Source: Clostridia bacterium
GTDB taxonomy: Bacteria; Bacillota; Clostridia; Christensenellales; Borkfalkiaceae
Direction of reading: 5' to 3'
Assembly (NCBI GenBank): GCA_028720205.1
Contig: JAQYLE010000017.1
Span: 62,001 to 126,000 of the forward strand
DNA length: 64,000 nucleotides
The translations under genes were made by a program, and so were the position numbers. Below the pieces are notes generated by a model that made no database searches, had not been told where the DNA came from, and worked only from the letters and a program-made list of their open reading frames with translations. This document shows, piece after piece, positions 30,593-40,896 of the stretch. Position 1 is the first letter of the stretch. Each line of letters starts with the position of its first letter.

Positions 30593-31119
30593 TTACCTAC
30601 CCTAACCATGGTTTCATCGGTGAACACGTCGTTTTCATCCGTACTTCTCGTGGAGAACTCGGAGACGATACAACCTTCTTCCGCTGCTTGAAACCAGTGC
30701 ATCGTATTGGGATAAATCGTGAATTGATCGCCGGGATTGAGTTCGATTTCGTGGAAAACGGAAAACTTGTATTTCTTGGGAAGGCGCGCTTTAATATTTT
30801 TCGTGGGTTCGCCGGGAACGTAGAGATACATCTTACCGTAGCGAACGCGGAACGTTTCTTCTTTTCCTTCTTTCCCATCCACAGGCGGGTGCATGTGTTC
30901 AGGACAGGTTTGGAAAGGCAACATGCAAATTTCTTTTGCGCAAACGCGGTCGGTATTCACGTAAACGACGATTTGCAAACCGAGGTCATAAATATCGTTA
31001 AGTCCTTCATCAACGTATTCGATTTCCTCTTTTTCCTTATCCGTCAAAACGATGTGCGCTTTTTCAAACATTTCCAACGTTTTTTGGCGGATGTCCAACT
31101 TTGTTTTTTCGTCTATCAT
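30589..31119 (-). CDS. D-lyxose ketol-isomerase family cupin (may act on D-mannose)
   Basis: QTCPEHMHPPVDGKEGKEETFRVRYGKMYLYVPGE...LNPGDQFTIYPNTMHWFQAAEEGCIVSEFSTRSTDENDVFTD. Confidence 0.82.
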   Translation of the reverse strand: MIDEKTKLDIRQKTLEMFEKAHIVLTDKEKEEIEYVDEGLNDIYDLGLQIVVYVNTDRVCAKEICMLPFQTCPEHMHPPVDGKEGKEETFRVRYGKMYLYVPGEPTKNIKARLPKKYKFSVFHEIELNPGDQFTIYPNTMHWFQAAEEGCIVSEFSTRSTDENDVFTDETMVRVGK

Positions 31120-31147
31120 AATATTTCTCCTTTCGGGTTTTCCCGTT

Positions 31148-32263
31148 TTACTTTTCGCCTTTTAAATATCGGACGTACGACTGGGACTCGAAAATTTCGC
31201 CAATCGTCTTTTTATCCGTTCTCAATAGATACGCAAGCATCGAAAGATCTTTCTTTTCCATCTTCTTAGAGAACGTCTTCTCAAATAATTCTCCAAGGTA
31301 GTCGATTTTTTGATTCATTTCTTTAAAGAAATAATAAAGAGGCAACTTCACGTTGTTTTCGTCGATCAACTTAAATTTCCCGCAAGGCTCGTTGTTGTAA
31401 AATTCCCAAAAGAGAATAAATTCCGAACCGTAGGAGAGCGAGGCAATCGTCACGTTTTCCACGTTTTTAATCATCTCTTCGTCGGAAATCTCCTTTTTAA
31501 GAAGACCGTAGTCCATAAACGCGTCAAACTCGCCAACGAAAACCTTTTTATAGAACGTACCGTCGAGATAATCGGTGAAATTAGCTTGCGATTCGATATA
31601 GTTCAAACACTCCGTCAAACGGTTGTTGTTTTGCGAGTCGTAACAGCTATACGAAACGGCGTCTACCTTGATTTTGGGAAGCACGTAGTTGACGAGTCGT
31701 TTTAAACCAAGGTCTTTCGCGCCGATTACAAGGTTGACTTCCACGTAATAGGAAACCATAACGTCTTTATGCGGAATCGTATTTCTTGCGTCGATAATCG
31801 CTTGTTGACGAATCTCATAGCAACGAGTCATCGATTTTAAATCGTTTTCGTCACATTCAGCATAGTGATAATAGCGGCATCTTTGCGCGAGCCAATCTCC
31901 CTCCCAATTACCGATCATGAAATGTTTACCGCTACCGTCGTACTCTTTCAAGAAATACGCTGCAAGCTCGTAAGCATAGTCGTATTCCGCCTTTTCCCAC
32001 GCTTCACCGCTGCCGAAAAGGTCAATGGGGGTCGCCCACATCAAATAGGTCTTAAACGGCATACTAAACACCTTTTTAAAGGTTTCATGCTTGACGACTT
32101 CAAGATTTTTTCCCGTTAAATGCGCCAATTCGGGATAATTGGCAAAGTTGAGGTCAACTTTGATTTCTTCCATGCCCAATTTGAGCATTTCACGCGCCGC
32201 CTCTAAAAGAGAACCGTCTTCGTGATAGTATTTAGCGCCGATAATTTGCGCACCAAGTTTCAA
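31148..32263 (-). CDS. Putative TIM-barrel glycosidase-like protein, cytoplasmic, paralogous to the N-terminus of 34728..37727
   Basis: LKEYDGSGKHFMIGNWEGDW, VFVGEFDAF, FILFWEFYNNEPCG; no signal peptide. Confidence 0.55.
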   Translation of the reverse strand: MKLGAQIIGAKYYHEDGSLLEAAREMLKLGMEEIKVDLNFANYPELAHLTGKNLEVVKHETFKKVFSMPFKTYLMWATPIDLFGSGEAWEKAEYDYAYELAAYFLKEYDGSGKHFMIGNWEGDWLAQRCRYYHYAECDENDLKSMTRCYEIRQQAIIDARNTIPHKDVMVSYYVEVNLVIGAKDLGLKRLVNYVLPKIKVDAVSYSCYDSQNNNRLTECLNYIESQANFTDYLDGTFYKKVFVGEFDAFMDYGLLKKEISDEEMIKNVENVTIASLSYGSEFILFWEFYNNEPCGKFKLIDENNVKLPLYYFFKEMNQKIDYLGELFEKTFSKKMEKKDLSMLAYLLRTDKKTIGEIFESQSYVRYLKGEK

Positions 32264-34731
32264 GACTCACTTCCTCCTTTCGTAAAGTTTTCGATTTTAA
32301 GATTACCCTCACGGTAGCCCTCGCATTTTAAAACGCGAGATTCACCGCTTAACAAGCACAAATAGTTGTCCTCGATTAAGAATTCGCCCGTGTGCTCGAT
32401 TTCTTCTAACGAAACGAAATACGCCGCGTTTTCGCCGACGTTTTTAACCGTCAACTCGCCGTCTTGATAAGAAAGGGCAAGATTTACCTCTTTCTCTTCC
32501 ATTAAAGGCGCGAAAACGTGCGTTTCGCTTGTTCCGAAACAATAGTTCTCCACCGTGTTACCATAGGTCAAACGGATAAAGAATACTCCGTCGATATTAG
32601 GTGTGAAAGAAATATCCGCAAGTTTTTTATCGGTATTTACCGCAACGCCCGATTCGTAAACACAAGCGTCAACAATCTCATCACCAGAAATTATTTCCAC
32701 TCTCACGGGTTCAACGTACGTTTCGTTTCCAAGGTTGCTTAAATGCAATTCCGCTTTCAATTCGCTTCCTTTCGGCACGCATACGGAATCGTATTTAAGA
32801 TTCGCAAAGACGGGCGCATACGCTTTTTTCAGCGCGTAATACGCCATTTTGGGAACGCGGTAGTAATCGACAAGACTCGAACAGCAAACGTTGGGCCAAG
32901 GCTCGTTGAATTGCCAAATATTCGAACCGCTGCAACAGAACGCACGGCCGCGGCTACGCGCGATAATATAGCGCAAGCCCTCCGCTTGCAAAAGCTGACT
33001 GCCGTGAATATCAAGGCGGATATCGTTTGCCTTTTCGCCAAACGCTTCCACGTCGCGCTTAATCGTTTCCCACCACCATGCGCCATGGATTCTCCAAGCC
33101 AAATCGGTGCGTTTCACCGTTTCGGGATTTAAGAACTTCTTCATGGACGAATAGGAAATCATACCGTCCGAACCAACCTCGCCGTGATATTGGCAACGGG
33201 AACGGTTATTATCGGAATAATGTTGCGTCGTGCCCATATAATACCAAGGACCGTGAACGTTGTGGTTGGTTTTATTGAGGATACTCTCGTCGTCGAGCTG
33301 ATTATCGAAATTCGGACCGCAAGGAGTGGTCGGAATAAACTGCTTTCTCGGATCGTAAGCTTCCACTAGACTTTTCAAAAGCGCAATGTTTTTATGATCG
33401 TAGTCGACGGGTACTTTTCTTGCAAGGTTGGTATTCGACGTCAATTCATTGCCGCCGCAATACGTTACGGTGGAAACGTGGTTTCTAACCGTTTTTATAA
33501 TATGTACGGAACTCTTCGTGAGCTCTTCCAAAAATTCAGGCTCAACGCTTGGAATCCCCTCCAAACCGCTACTACTTTGCATGAAATCTTGCCATACCAT
33601 TATGCCGTATTTATCGCAAAGTTGATAGAAATAGTCGGTTTCAAAGACGCCGCCGCCCCAAAGACGAATTAAATTGACGTTCGCCCGTTTGATCATTTTA
33701 AACCACTCGTCGTAGCCCCCCTTATCAATTCTACCAAGGAGTTGATCGAAGGGCAGGAAAATCGTGCCTTTCGAATAAATCTTTTTGCCGTTTACAACGA
33801 TTGTATAAGGCAAAGAATCTTCGGGCGCCCCCTCGTTCTTTTCATAGGCAAGGCTTCTAAAACCAACCGAAAGCGTTCTTTCGTCCGCAACCGCAACCCC
33901 GTCGAAAAGACGCACTTTCAACGTGTAGAGCGCTTGTTCGCCGTAGGTGTTCGGATACCAAAGTTCGGGGTTTTCCACCTCGATTACGAAATTGCCGTTT
34001 TTACAGACGGTCACCTTTTCATTATAGACGGTTTTTCCATCTTTTTCTAGCGTAATTTCAGTAGGCACGCCATCGAACGAACCGGTGGAAAGATCAAGAT
34101 TCAATACCCACTTTCCCGCCACAAAGTCCGTTTGCGCGAACAGGTCGGTAATTTCGTATTTTTCGCTCACGACAAGCTCCACGCCGCGAAAAATACCAAC
34201 GGCTACCATTTGCGCGCAAAAATCCCAAGCGTAAGCGAAGCGTTGGTCTTGATACTTACATTTCGTTCCGCGACCGATTTGCGTTTCGTCTTCGGGAATA
34301 TTTTCAAGCAATACGGTAAGCTCGTTTTCCTCTTTTAAGTCGTTCGTAACGTCAAACACCGCGGGCGTGTGAATATTTTTATGGTTTCCGAGTTTTCTAC
34401 CGTTTAAATAGAAATTCGCCTCGAAATTCACGCCGGCAAATTCAATGCGCGCCTTTCTGCCCAAAACCTCTTTAGGAAGCGTGAATTTTTTCACGTATTT
34501 CCAATTTTTATGTTGCGCCCACTCGTTTAACAGCGCGTTGTGTCCGACGAACGGATCGTCGATTAAACCGTTATTCAAAAGATCAAGTTGCACGCCGCCG
34601 GGAACGGTTGCGGGAAGATTTTCAAAAAGATGACCGATTCTGAAATCCACGCCCGATTCCATATTAAACGTTCCGCAATCGGCATAGAAACAACTAAAAA
34701 GCCAATCATTTCCGTTTAAACAAATTCTCAT
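32260..34731 (-). CDS. GH2 beta-mannosidase
   Basis: LPATVPGGVQLDLLNNGLIDDPFVGHNALLNEWAQHKNWKYVKKFTLP; FAYAWDFCAQ; NLIRLWGGGVFETDYFYQLCDKYGIMVWQDFMQSS. Confidence 0.93.
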   Translation of the reverse strand: MRICLNGNDWLFSCFYADCGTFNMESGVDFRIGHLFENLPATVPGGVQLDLLNNGLIDDPFVGHNALLNEWAQHKNWKYVKKFTLPKEVLGRKARIEFAGVNFEANFYLNGRKLGNHKNIHTPAVFDVTNDLKEENELTVLLENIPEDETQIGRGTKCKYQDQRFAYAWDFCAQMVAVGIFRGVELVVSEKYEITDLFAQTDFVAGKWVLNLDLSTGSFDGVPTEITLEKDGKTVYNEKVTVCKNGNFVIEVENPELWYPNTYGEQALYTLKVRLFDGVAVADERTLSVGFRSLAYEKNEGAPEDSLPYTIVVNGKKIYSKGTIFLPFDQLLGRIDKGGYDEWFKMIKRANVNLIRLWGGGVFETDYFYQLCDKYGIMVWQDFMQSSSGLEGIPSVEPEFLEELTKSSVHIIKTVRNHVSTVTYCGGNELTSNTNLARKVPVDYDHKNIALLKSLVEAYDPRKQFIPTTPCGPNFDNQLDDESILNKTNHNVHGPWYYMGTTQHYSDNNRSRCQYHGEVGSDGMISYSSMKKFLNPETVKRTDLAWRIHGAWWWETIKRDVEAFGEKANDIRLDIHGSQLLQAEGLRYIIARSRGRAFCCSGSNIWQFNEPWPNVCCSSLVDYYRVPKMAYYALKKAYAPVFANLKYDSVCVPKGSELKAELHLSNLGNETYVEPVRVEIISGDEIVDACVYESGVAVNTDKKLADISFTPNIDGVFFIRLTYGNTVENYCFGTSETHVFAPLMEEKEVNLALSYQDGELTVKNVGENAAYFVSLEEIEHTGEFLIEDNYLCLLSGESRVLKCEGYREGNLKIENFTKGGSES

Positions 34732-37727
34732 AACGCTTTCTTACCCTTTTTTATTAATACTTTCACAACCACAAACGCTATGCCGCCAAACACCGCGGCG
34801 CCAATGCCGATTGCAACAAACACCCAAGGAGAAACCCCTTCTTCTCCCTTTTCTTTTGCAGCAACGCCCTGGAAATAGAAGTTTTTCACAGCGCGATTGC
34901 CCGCAAGGTCATACGCGGTGTATTCCACCTTGTAAATCGCTCCAATCGTGGGGGTAAACTTACCGTCAGTGGGCGTGATTTCTAAGAAACCGCCGTCCAT
35001 GAAATAGAATACGCGGCAAGTGGTGGCGTCCGCCATTTCTTCCGCCGTCGCATAGTTATCCGAAACGGTCATTTGAGGCAACGAAACCTCCGATCCCAAA
35101 ATAATCTCTTCGGGAATTTCGCTGGAGAAAGTAAGCTCGGGGGGAATCGCGTCGATATAATCACTCGAAGCAATTTCCGCTGCACCGTAAATTTTCACGT
35201 CGTACATTTGCGGATTCCAACGGTTAGAGTCGGCATAATTCAAACGAATACGAATATATCTCATCCCCTCGGGAATCAACTGTCTATTCACGATTAAATT
35301 ATAATAGTAACCCAGCCCGATTACTTTGCTTTCCCTTAAGTTGCAAGTGATTTCCGTCCAAGTGGAATTATCGGGAGAAACGTACACGTGCAAAGTATCC
35401 ATCGCATTTGCGCCGAACGTATTCAATTCAATGGAGAACCCGCCGACGTCTTCCGCCGTTTTATAAGTAACGTAGCAATAATTGTAAGCATTCCAATCGA
35501 GGATATAGCCGATGGAAGTATTGTTAAAATAATCTTTAAAGAATTTGAGTTCGGGACGCTCCTTCTCCACGTCAAGGGTGTAGAATTGCACGTTGAACTG
35601 CTCGAAATATTTGGGTTTTACGCCGGCGGCGAAATTGACCGATCCGAAGCCCGCAAGCTCCGTGCCGGGCGTTTTCTTTTCATCGTCTTCGTAGGAAACG
35701 GTGTAGTAGCCCTCGAAAGAGTCGTGCACGAGTTCTTCGCCAAACGCCATAACAGCCACAAGCACTCTCACCGAAACGGGTTTTTCCAAGCCGCCGCCCG
35801 TTGCGATAATATCGATATACGAAGATCCGTTGACTTTTCCAAGCACCTCGCCGTATTCGTTTACTTCCACGAAATAACGGTTGGACGTGGTATAAGAAAT
35901 TTTACCCGTGAAATTTTGACTAAATTCGGGCATCAATTCAAGGACTTCCCCCGAACCGACGTTGTACGACGCAAGATATTGAATCTCTGAAACGCCTTGT
36001 TTTCTTGCGCCAACACGCATACGGAACAAGAAATTGTTCGACGTGTCGGGCGTGATGACAACGTTATCAAGCGCAATGCCGTCCACCGTTTCAATCTTGA
36101 AATAACGATAGTCGGAAAGGTTAGTTTTCGTTACGAAATTGACTTGATACGTATAGACGCCGCCCTCTTCTTTCACAATGGAGTGATAGGCGTAAGTGAG
36201 CGCCTCGTCGTAAAACGTACCCGTATCGGAAACAAGAATTTGAACGTCGTTTTTATACGCTCTCGTCACGTTGTTAGGCTTTGTGGAAGATTGATAGGTC
36301 GCGGAAACGGTTACCCTGCCCGCGTCTTGACTCGTATGATAAACGACCCCCCTTCTCGCTTCTTCGGAAACGAGATTGCTCTCGTCGTTTAAAATGGAAT
36401 AAAGATAGCGGTAGCTCGAAGTGAAGCTTCCGTCGGGACGAATCAACCAATAGCCGCGCATTTGATCGTTTTCATACGCTTGCTCGCCGCCGACGATATT
36501 GATATCGACGCCGTCCATCGGTTCGTTACAATAAAGTTGCCATACGAGAACGTATTCACACCCGAAATCGAGCGCAATTTCCGTTTGCGCCTGTATGACG
36601 CTGCTTTGCAATAAATCGCTCTCCGCACTCAAAGAAGCGTTCCATTTTTCATCGGGATGCAAGTGTTCCGCCGTACCGTATTCGCCGAGCATGACTTTGG
36701 TCTTTTGTCCCGCGCGCATTGCACGACGCGCCACGCTGTTCCCCTCGCCGTCGAGATAGGTGTCGCCGATTTTATCGTGATACGTTTGAAGACGTTCGTT
36801 CAACGTGTCCACCAAACGAACGTGTGCCGTTTGCCAATTGGAATAAGAATACAAATCGCAATCGGTGTAAGGGACGACCGTGTCGAGAAGAATCGGGCTA
36901 TCGGGATAAGGATACGGTGCGTGATCCACCCCTTCCACGTAGATAAAGTTGATTTCAAGCGCGTGTTTAACCGTTACGTCGGTGAACTTTCCAAGCTCTT
37001 TCACCGCTTTGTCCACGCCTGCTTGACGGGCGTTGAACCAATCGACAAGACCTTGTAAAGAACGCTTCACTTTTGCGTCCGTTTCAGCGGTTGCGTCCTC
37101 AAACGAACCGTCCGTACGGGTATCGTACAAATATCCGTCTTTACCAACGCGACAAAAGTTTGTGCCCATCATGTTGTCGCCTTCCCAATTTTGCAAAACG
37201 AACGTTTTACCAGTGCCGTTATATTCACGCAACAAGTATTTTGCAACGTCGTACGTCTCTCCGGAAATACGAGCTTTCTCCTCTTCCGACATACCGTCGT
37301 TCCATCTTACCTCTTTCGCTCTATTCTCGGTGTTAAAGGTAATCGTTTCAAACACGTAAGTGGAAAAGTCCATATCAAGGACGTTTCGATACGGTTGTGA
37401 GGAAAGTAAGTCCACGCAGTTTTTAACGTTGTAGGATTCCCAATCGACGTTATACGCGTACGACGTGGTCATGGAGCTTGCGGCAAGCCAAAGTTTGATG
37501 ACGTTAGAGCCAAGTTCAAGCACTTGATTTGCGCCGTCTTCCAACGAAGAAACCGTTGGATCAAACGCATAATAGCCACCCGCCGTCGTAACGCCGACAA
37601 CATCCGCAACGGTACGCGAATCCTCCGCTTTCGCTACGCTCTCCCTCCCGCCCGTTAAACCGGAAAGCGAAGCCGCTAACGCCGCTGCGGAAAGGACGGT
37701 CAATATATTTTTCGTTTTTTTCTTCAT
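34728..37727 (-). CDS. Secreted putative TIM-barrel glycosidase with discoidin-like module and C-terminal TM
   Basis: Signal peptide; LREYNGTGKTFVLQNWEGD, KVMLGEYGTAEH, EYVLVWQLYCNEP; C-terminal VFVAIGIGAAVFGGIAFVVVKVLIKKGKK. Confidence 0.6.
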   Translation of the reverse strand: MKKKTKNILTVLSAAALAASLSGLTGGRESVAKAEDSRTVADVVGVTTAGGYYAFDPTVSSLEDGANQVLELGSNVIKLWLAASSMTTSYAYNVDWESYNVKNCVDLLSSQPYRNVLDMDFSTYVFETITFNTENRAKEVRWNDGMSEEEKARISGETYDVAKYLLREYNGTGKTFVLQNWEGDNMMGTNFCRVGKDGYLYDTRTDGSFEDATAETDAKVKRSLQGLVDWFNARQAGVDKAVKELGKFTDVTVKHALEINFIYVEGVDHAPYPYPDSPILLDTVVPYTDCDLYSYSNWQTAHVRLVDTLNERLQTYHDKIGDTYLDGEGNSVARRAMRAGQKTKVMLGEYGTAEHLHPDEKWNASLSAESDLLQSSVIQAQTEIALDFGCEYVLVWQLYCNEPMDGVDINIVGGEQAYENDQMRGYWLIRPDGSFTSSYRYLYSILNDESNLVSEEARRGVVYHTSQDAGRVTVSATYQSSTKPNNVTRAYKNDVQILVSDTGTFYDEALTYAYHSIVKEEGGVYTYQVNFVTKTNLSDYRYFKIETVDGIALDNVVITPDTSNNFLFRMRVGARKQGVSEIQYLASYNVGSGEVLELMPEFSQNFTGKISYTTSNRYFVEVNEYGEVLGKVNGSSYIDIIATGGGLEKPVSVRVLVAVMAFGEELVHDSFEGYYTVSYEDDEKKTPGTELAGFGSVNFAAGVKPKYFEQFNVQFYTLDVEKERPELKFFKDYFNNTSIGYILDWNAYNYCYVTYKTAEDVGGFSIELNTFGANAMDTLHVYVSPDNSTWTEITCNLRESKVIGLGYYYNLIVNRQLIPEGMRYIRIRLNYADSNRWNPQMYDVKIYGAAEIASSDYIDAIPPELTFSSEIPEEIILGSEVSLPQMTVSDNYATAEEMADATTCRVFYFMDGGFLEITPTDGKFTPTIGAIYKVEYTAYDLAGNRAVKNFYFQGVAAKEKGEEGVSPWVFVAIGIGAAVFGGIAFVVVKVLIKKGKKAL

Positions 37728-37730
37728 CCA

Positions 37731-38597
37731 TTACCCCTTTACGGCTCCCATAATCATACCGCTGATAATATACTTTTGGAAAATGATATAAATGATAATA
37801 ATCGGGAACGCCACGATGAAAATCGCGGTCGTAAAATAGTTCCAGCTTGCGCCATAGGTCGATTTATATTGGAAAAGCCCCGTGGACAACGTTCTAAATT
37901 CGGGATCGGTGACGTAGATATACGGGCCTAAGAAGTCGTTCCAACAGCCGATAATCTTCGTTAATAAAATGGTGAAAACGATCGGTTTCATCAAGGGTAT
38001 GGCGACCGTGAAAACGTAACGCACGTAGCTGCATCCGTCCACAAAAGCCGCCTCGTCGAGGTCCTTGGGAACGCTCTTTAAAAATCCAACGAACATGAAA
38101 ACGTTCATTTGCATACCGCCCACAATCCAAAGCAAGATTAAGGCAATCGGCGTGCCGTATACGTTCATAACGTCGTTTAAAATAACGATATTCGCAACCA
38201 AGCTTCCGGGGAAATACATGGAAACGATGATGAAAGTAAATACTTTCGACGCACCGCGGAAATAGTTACGTTGTAACGGGAACGCACAATATGCACATAC
38301 ACCCACCCCCACAACGCTGGCAATCGCCGTCATCCAAACGGTCGTGAAGAAACGCTTGAATACTTCCATGCTCTCAAAAACAACGGCATAGTTGCCAAAT
38401 TGAGGATTTTTCACAAATTCCGTGGGAAAATTCGCAAATTCAGTATCCGATTTTAAGGAAATATTCAAAAGCAAATACAAAGGATATAAGATTGTTAACG
38501 CAAGCAATGCTAAAAAGAAATAGGTGCACGTCGTTTTAATAATTTTAATGCGGCGCATGCTCTTGAATTTCTCTTTTTGAACAATCGTTTCGCTCAT
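37731..38597 (-). CDS. Carbohydrate ABC transporter permease (MalG/MsmG-type)
   Basis: DEAAFVDGCSYVRYVFTVAIPLMKPIVFTILLTKIIGCWNDFLGP EAA motif. Confidence 0.94.
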   Translation of the reverse strand: MSETIVQKEKFKSMRRIKIIKTTCTYFFLALLALTILYPLYLLLNISLKSDTEFANFPTEFVKNPQFGNYAVVFESMEVFKRFFTTVWMTAIASVVGVGVCAYCAFPLQRNYFRGASKVFTFIIVSMYFPGSLVANIVILNDVMNVYGTPIALILLWIVGGMQMNVFMFVGFLKSVPKDLDEAAFVDGCSYVRYVFTVAIPLMKPIVFTILLTKIIGCWNDFLGPYIYVTDPEFRTLSTGLFQYKSTYGASWNYFTTAIFIVAFPIIIIYIIFQKYIISGMIMGAVKG

Positions 38598-38598
38598 A

Positions 38599-39513
38599 TC
38601 AATCGTCCTCCTTTTTGCCTCCGGTTAAACGCTTGAAGACAAGCATAACCGTGGTCACGAAAATGAAGTTATAGATGATAATCGCGGAATTCATACCTTG
38701 CGTTCCGCTACCGTAGAGAACCATACGCAGGATATAGAATCCAATCGTTTCCGTGTTATAATTTCCGTTTGTCGTGAGCAAGATGTAGTCGGCCATACCG
38801 AGCGAACCGCTAATACCAATCCAAAAACAAATGACGAACGTCGGTTTTAAAAGAGGCATCGTAATATACCAAAACAGCTTGAAGCCCGAAGCGCCGTCGA
38901 TTGCCGCAGCTTCGTATTGCGTTCCGTCAATCCCTTGCAAGCCTGCTATGTAGAGAATCATCGTATAGCCGAAGTTCCCCCATACGGTTACAAGAACCAC
39001 CCAATACAAAGAGGTTTGAGGATCGCCCAACAACGCCGTTTCGATGCCGAATTTTTCTAAAAGTTTAATCATCGGACCGGAACCCGTATCGAGGATAATA
39101 CCCCATACGAAACATACGACGACGCTCCCCAAAATCATCGGCATGAAATAGAGTGCGCGGAAGAAATTCTGTCCTTTCAAATTTCTCGTTGTTAAAAATG
39201 CCGCGAGCAACGCAATGATATTATTGGGAAAAATCGTTAAAAGCGTGTATTTAATCGTTGTTAAGAACACTTCCGCAACTTCATCCCCGATCAATGAGAA
39301 AAAATCGATATAGTTTTGAAAACCGATAAACTCAAAAGGTGTGCTCGCACTTCTATAGTCCGTGAAAGAGAGCACTAAATTGAGAATTGCGGGTGACAAA
39401 GAAAATATCACGATTAAGATTAACGCAGGCAAACAACTCAACGTCGGAACGATGGGTTTTATTGCCGGCGAAACCCTAAATTTTTTGTCAAACCATGAAC
39501 GATTCTTGTTCAT
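38599..39513 (-). CDS. Carbohydrate ABC transporter permease (MalF/UgpA-type)
   Basis: QYEAAAIDGASGFKLFWYITMPLLKPTF EAA motif. Confidence 0.94.
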   Translation of the reverse strand: MNKNRSWFDKKFRVSPAIKPIVPTLSCLPALILIVIFSLSPAILNLVLSFTDYRSASTPFEFIGFQNYIDFFSLIGDEVAEVFLTTIKYTLLTIFPNNIIALLAAFLTTRNLKGQNFFRALYFMPMILGSVVVCFVWGIILDTGSGPMIKLLEKFGIETALLGDPQTSLYWVVLVTVWGNFGYTMILYIAGLQGIDGTQYEAAAIDGASGFKLFWYITMPLLKPTFVICFWIGISGSLGMADYILLTTNGNYNTETIGFYILRMVLYGSGTQGMNSAIIIYNFIFVTTVMLVFKRLTGGKKEDD

Positions 39514-39525
39514 TCCAACTCCTTT

Positions 39526-40896
39526 TTACCAATCGTTTCTCGATTCGGTGGGATAGAATCTCTTGAACCAAGGTTCAAGGTTAATTTTCTTTTGCCAATT
39601 ATCCGCACGTTGAAGAAGCGGATCGTTAATATATTTTACAGCCGAATCCACCGAGTAGCCGGGCGAGACGATAAAGTCGGAGGTAATTTGGCGGATATAA
39701 TCCGTTCCGGGTACGCCCGGGATTGCCATATTTTCCACAAGAAGTATAGTCGGGAACGCAAAAATTTGATCGACGATTTCTTTGTTCGTCGTCACTTCCA
39801 CGCCCTTCACCGCAGGCATAACCATAGCCATGTTCACGTATTGTTGGTAAAGATCTTCACGGTATAATATCTCGATGAATTTCTTAGCAAGGTCACGCTT
39901 TTTCGTGCTCTTTGCAATACACATCGCCGCGCCGCTCTTTGCGGGAACAACGTTGTTTTTCGAAGCGTCGTCGTTTGCAGGAAGCGGAAAGAAACCGATT
40001 TCAGCGCTCGTGTTAGCCTTGAGAATTTGCGCCATGATCCAAGAACCGTCGATCATATACGCATACTTTTCACGAGCGAACTTACCGGGAACAAGGTTGT
40101 AATCTTGTCCGGCTTGTTTTAATCCGACAAACGAACAAACTTCTTTCAATTTAGTTAAATATTCTCGATAGATCGGGCTATCATAAGTAACTTCGCTCTT
40201 TGCAAGTTGGAGATAGAAATTAGGATTTTCTTGACGAACCGCCCCTACTTCCATCGTTCCTGCGATCATAGACGCGGGCCAACCTTGCTTACCGCCGTAA
40301 AGAATCGTGCCGTCGATTGCTGCGCTGTTTTCTTTTTGCTTAAAGAAATTCAACGAACCGACAAACTCGTTCCAAGTGGTGGGATACTTACCGTTCTCAA
40401 ACGTTTCCGCAGGATTGATAAGTTCCATAACGTCCTTTCTATAATAAACGACTTCGTTGACAGAACCGAGTGGCGCAAGATATTTTTTTCCGTCCGACGT
40501 TACTTGCTCCGCTTCAAAATCGGTGATATGCTCCCAAAGGTTCGTACCGTCGGAATATTGAAGGTCGTCAAGAACGTCCATGTTTTCAAAAATATTCAAA
40601 CTCAAAATGTTTGCAGGCTCAGTTCCAAATACGTCAACCGCGTTCGCTTTCAAACGGGAAGTGAGGAAGTTTGCATAACTTTCCGTATCCACGCACTCGT
40701 AAACGAGCTTCTTACCCGTTTCCTTTTCAAATTCCTCTTTCACAACGTCGTAAAACGCTTTATCTTCCGGTCTAAAATTGATAACGTGAAGAGAGTCGTC
40801 GTTACCGCAACCGGCAAGCCCCACGCTAAACACGCTTGTAAGAAACGTCAAACTGCTTAACAACAAACTTTTAAGTTCTTTTTTCATCTCTTTCAT
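39526..40896 (-). CDS. Extracellular sugar-binding lipoprotein (ABC SBP)
   Basis: Lipobox SVGLAGCGN; family-1 SBP-like sequence next to the permeases. Confidence 0.93.
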   Translation of the reverse strand: MKEMKKELKSLLLSSLTFLTSVFSVGLAGCGNDDSLHVINFRPEDKAFYDVVKEEFEKETGKKLVYECVDTESYANFLTSRLKANAVDVFGTEPANILSLNIFENMDVLDDLQYSDGTNLWEHITDFEAEQVTSDGKKYLAPLGSVNEVVYYRKDVMELINPAETFENGKYPTTWNEFVGSLNFFKQKENSAAIDGTILYGGKQGWPASMIAGTMEVGAVRQENPNFYLQLAKSEVTYDSPIYREYLTKLKEVCSFVGLKQAGQDYNLVPGKFAREKYAYMIDGSWIMAQILKANTSAEIGFFPLPANDDASKNNVVPAKSGAAMCIAKSTKKRDLAKKFIEILYREDLYQQYVNMAMVMPAVKGVEVTTNKEIVDQIFAFPTILLVENMAIPGVPGTDYIRQITSDFIVSPGYSVDSAVKYINDPLLQRADNWQKKINLEPWFKRFYPTESRNDW

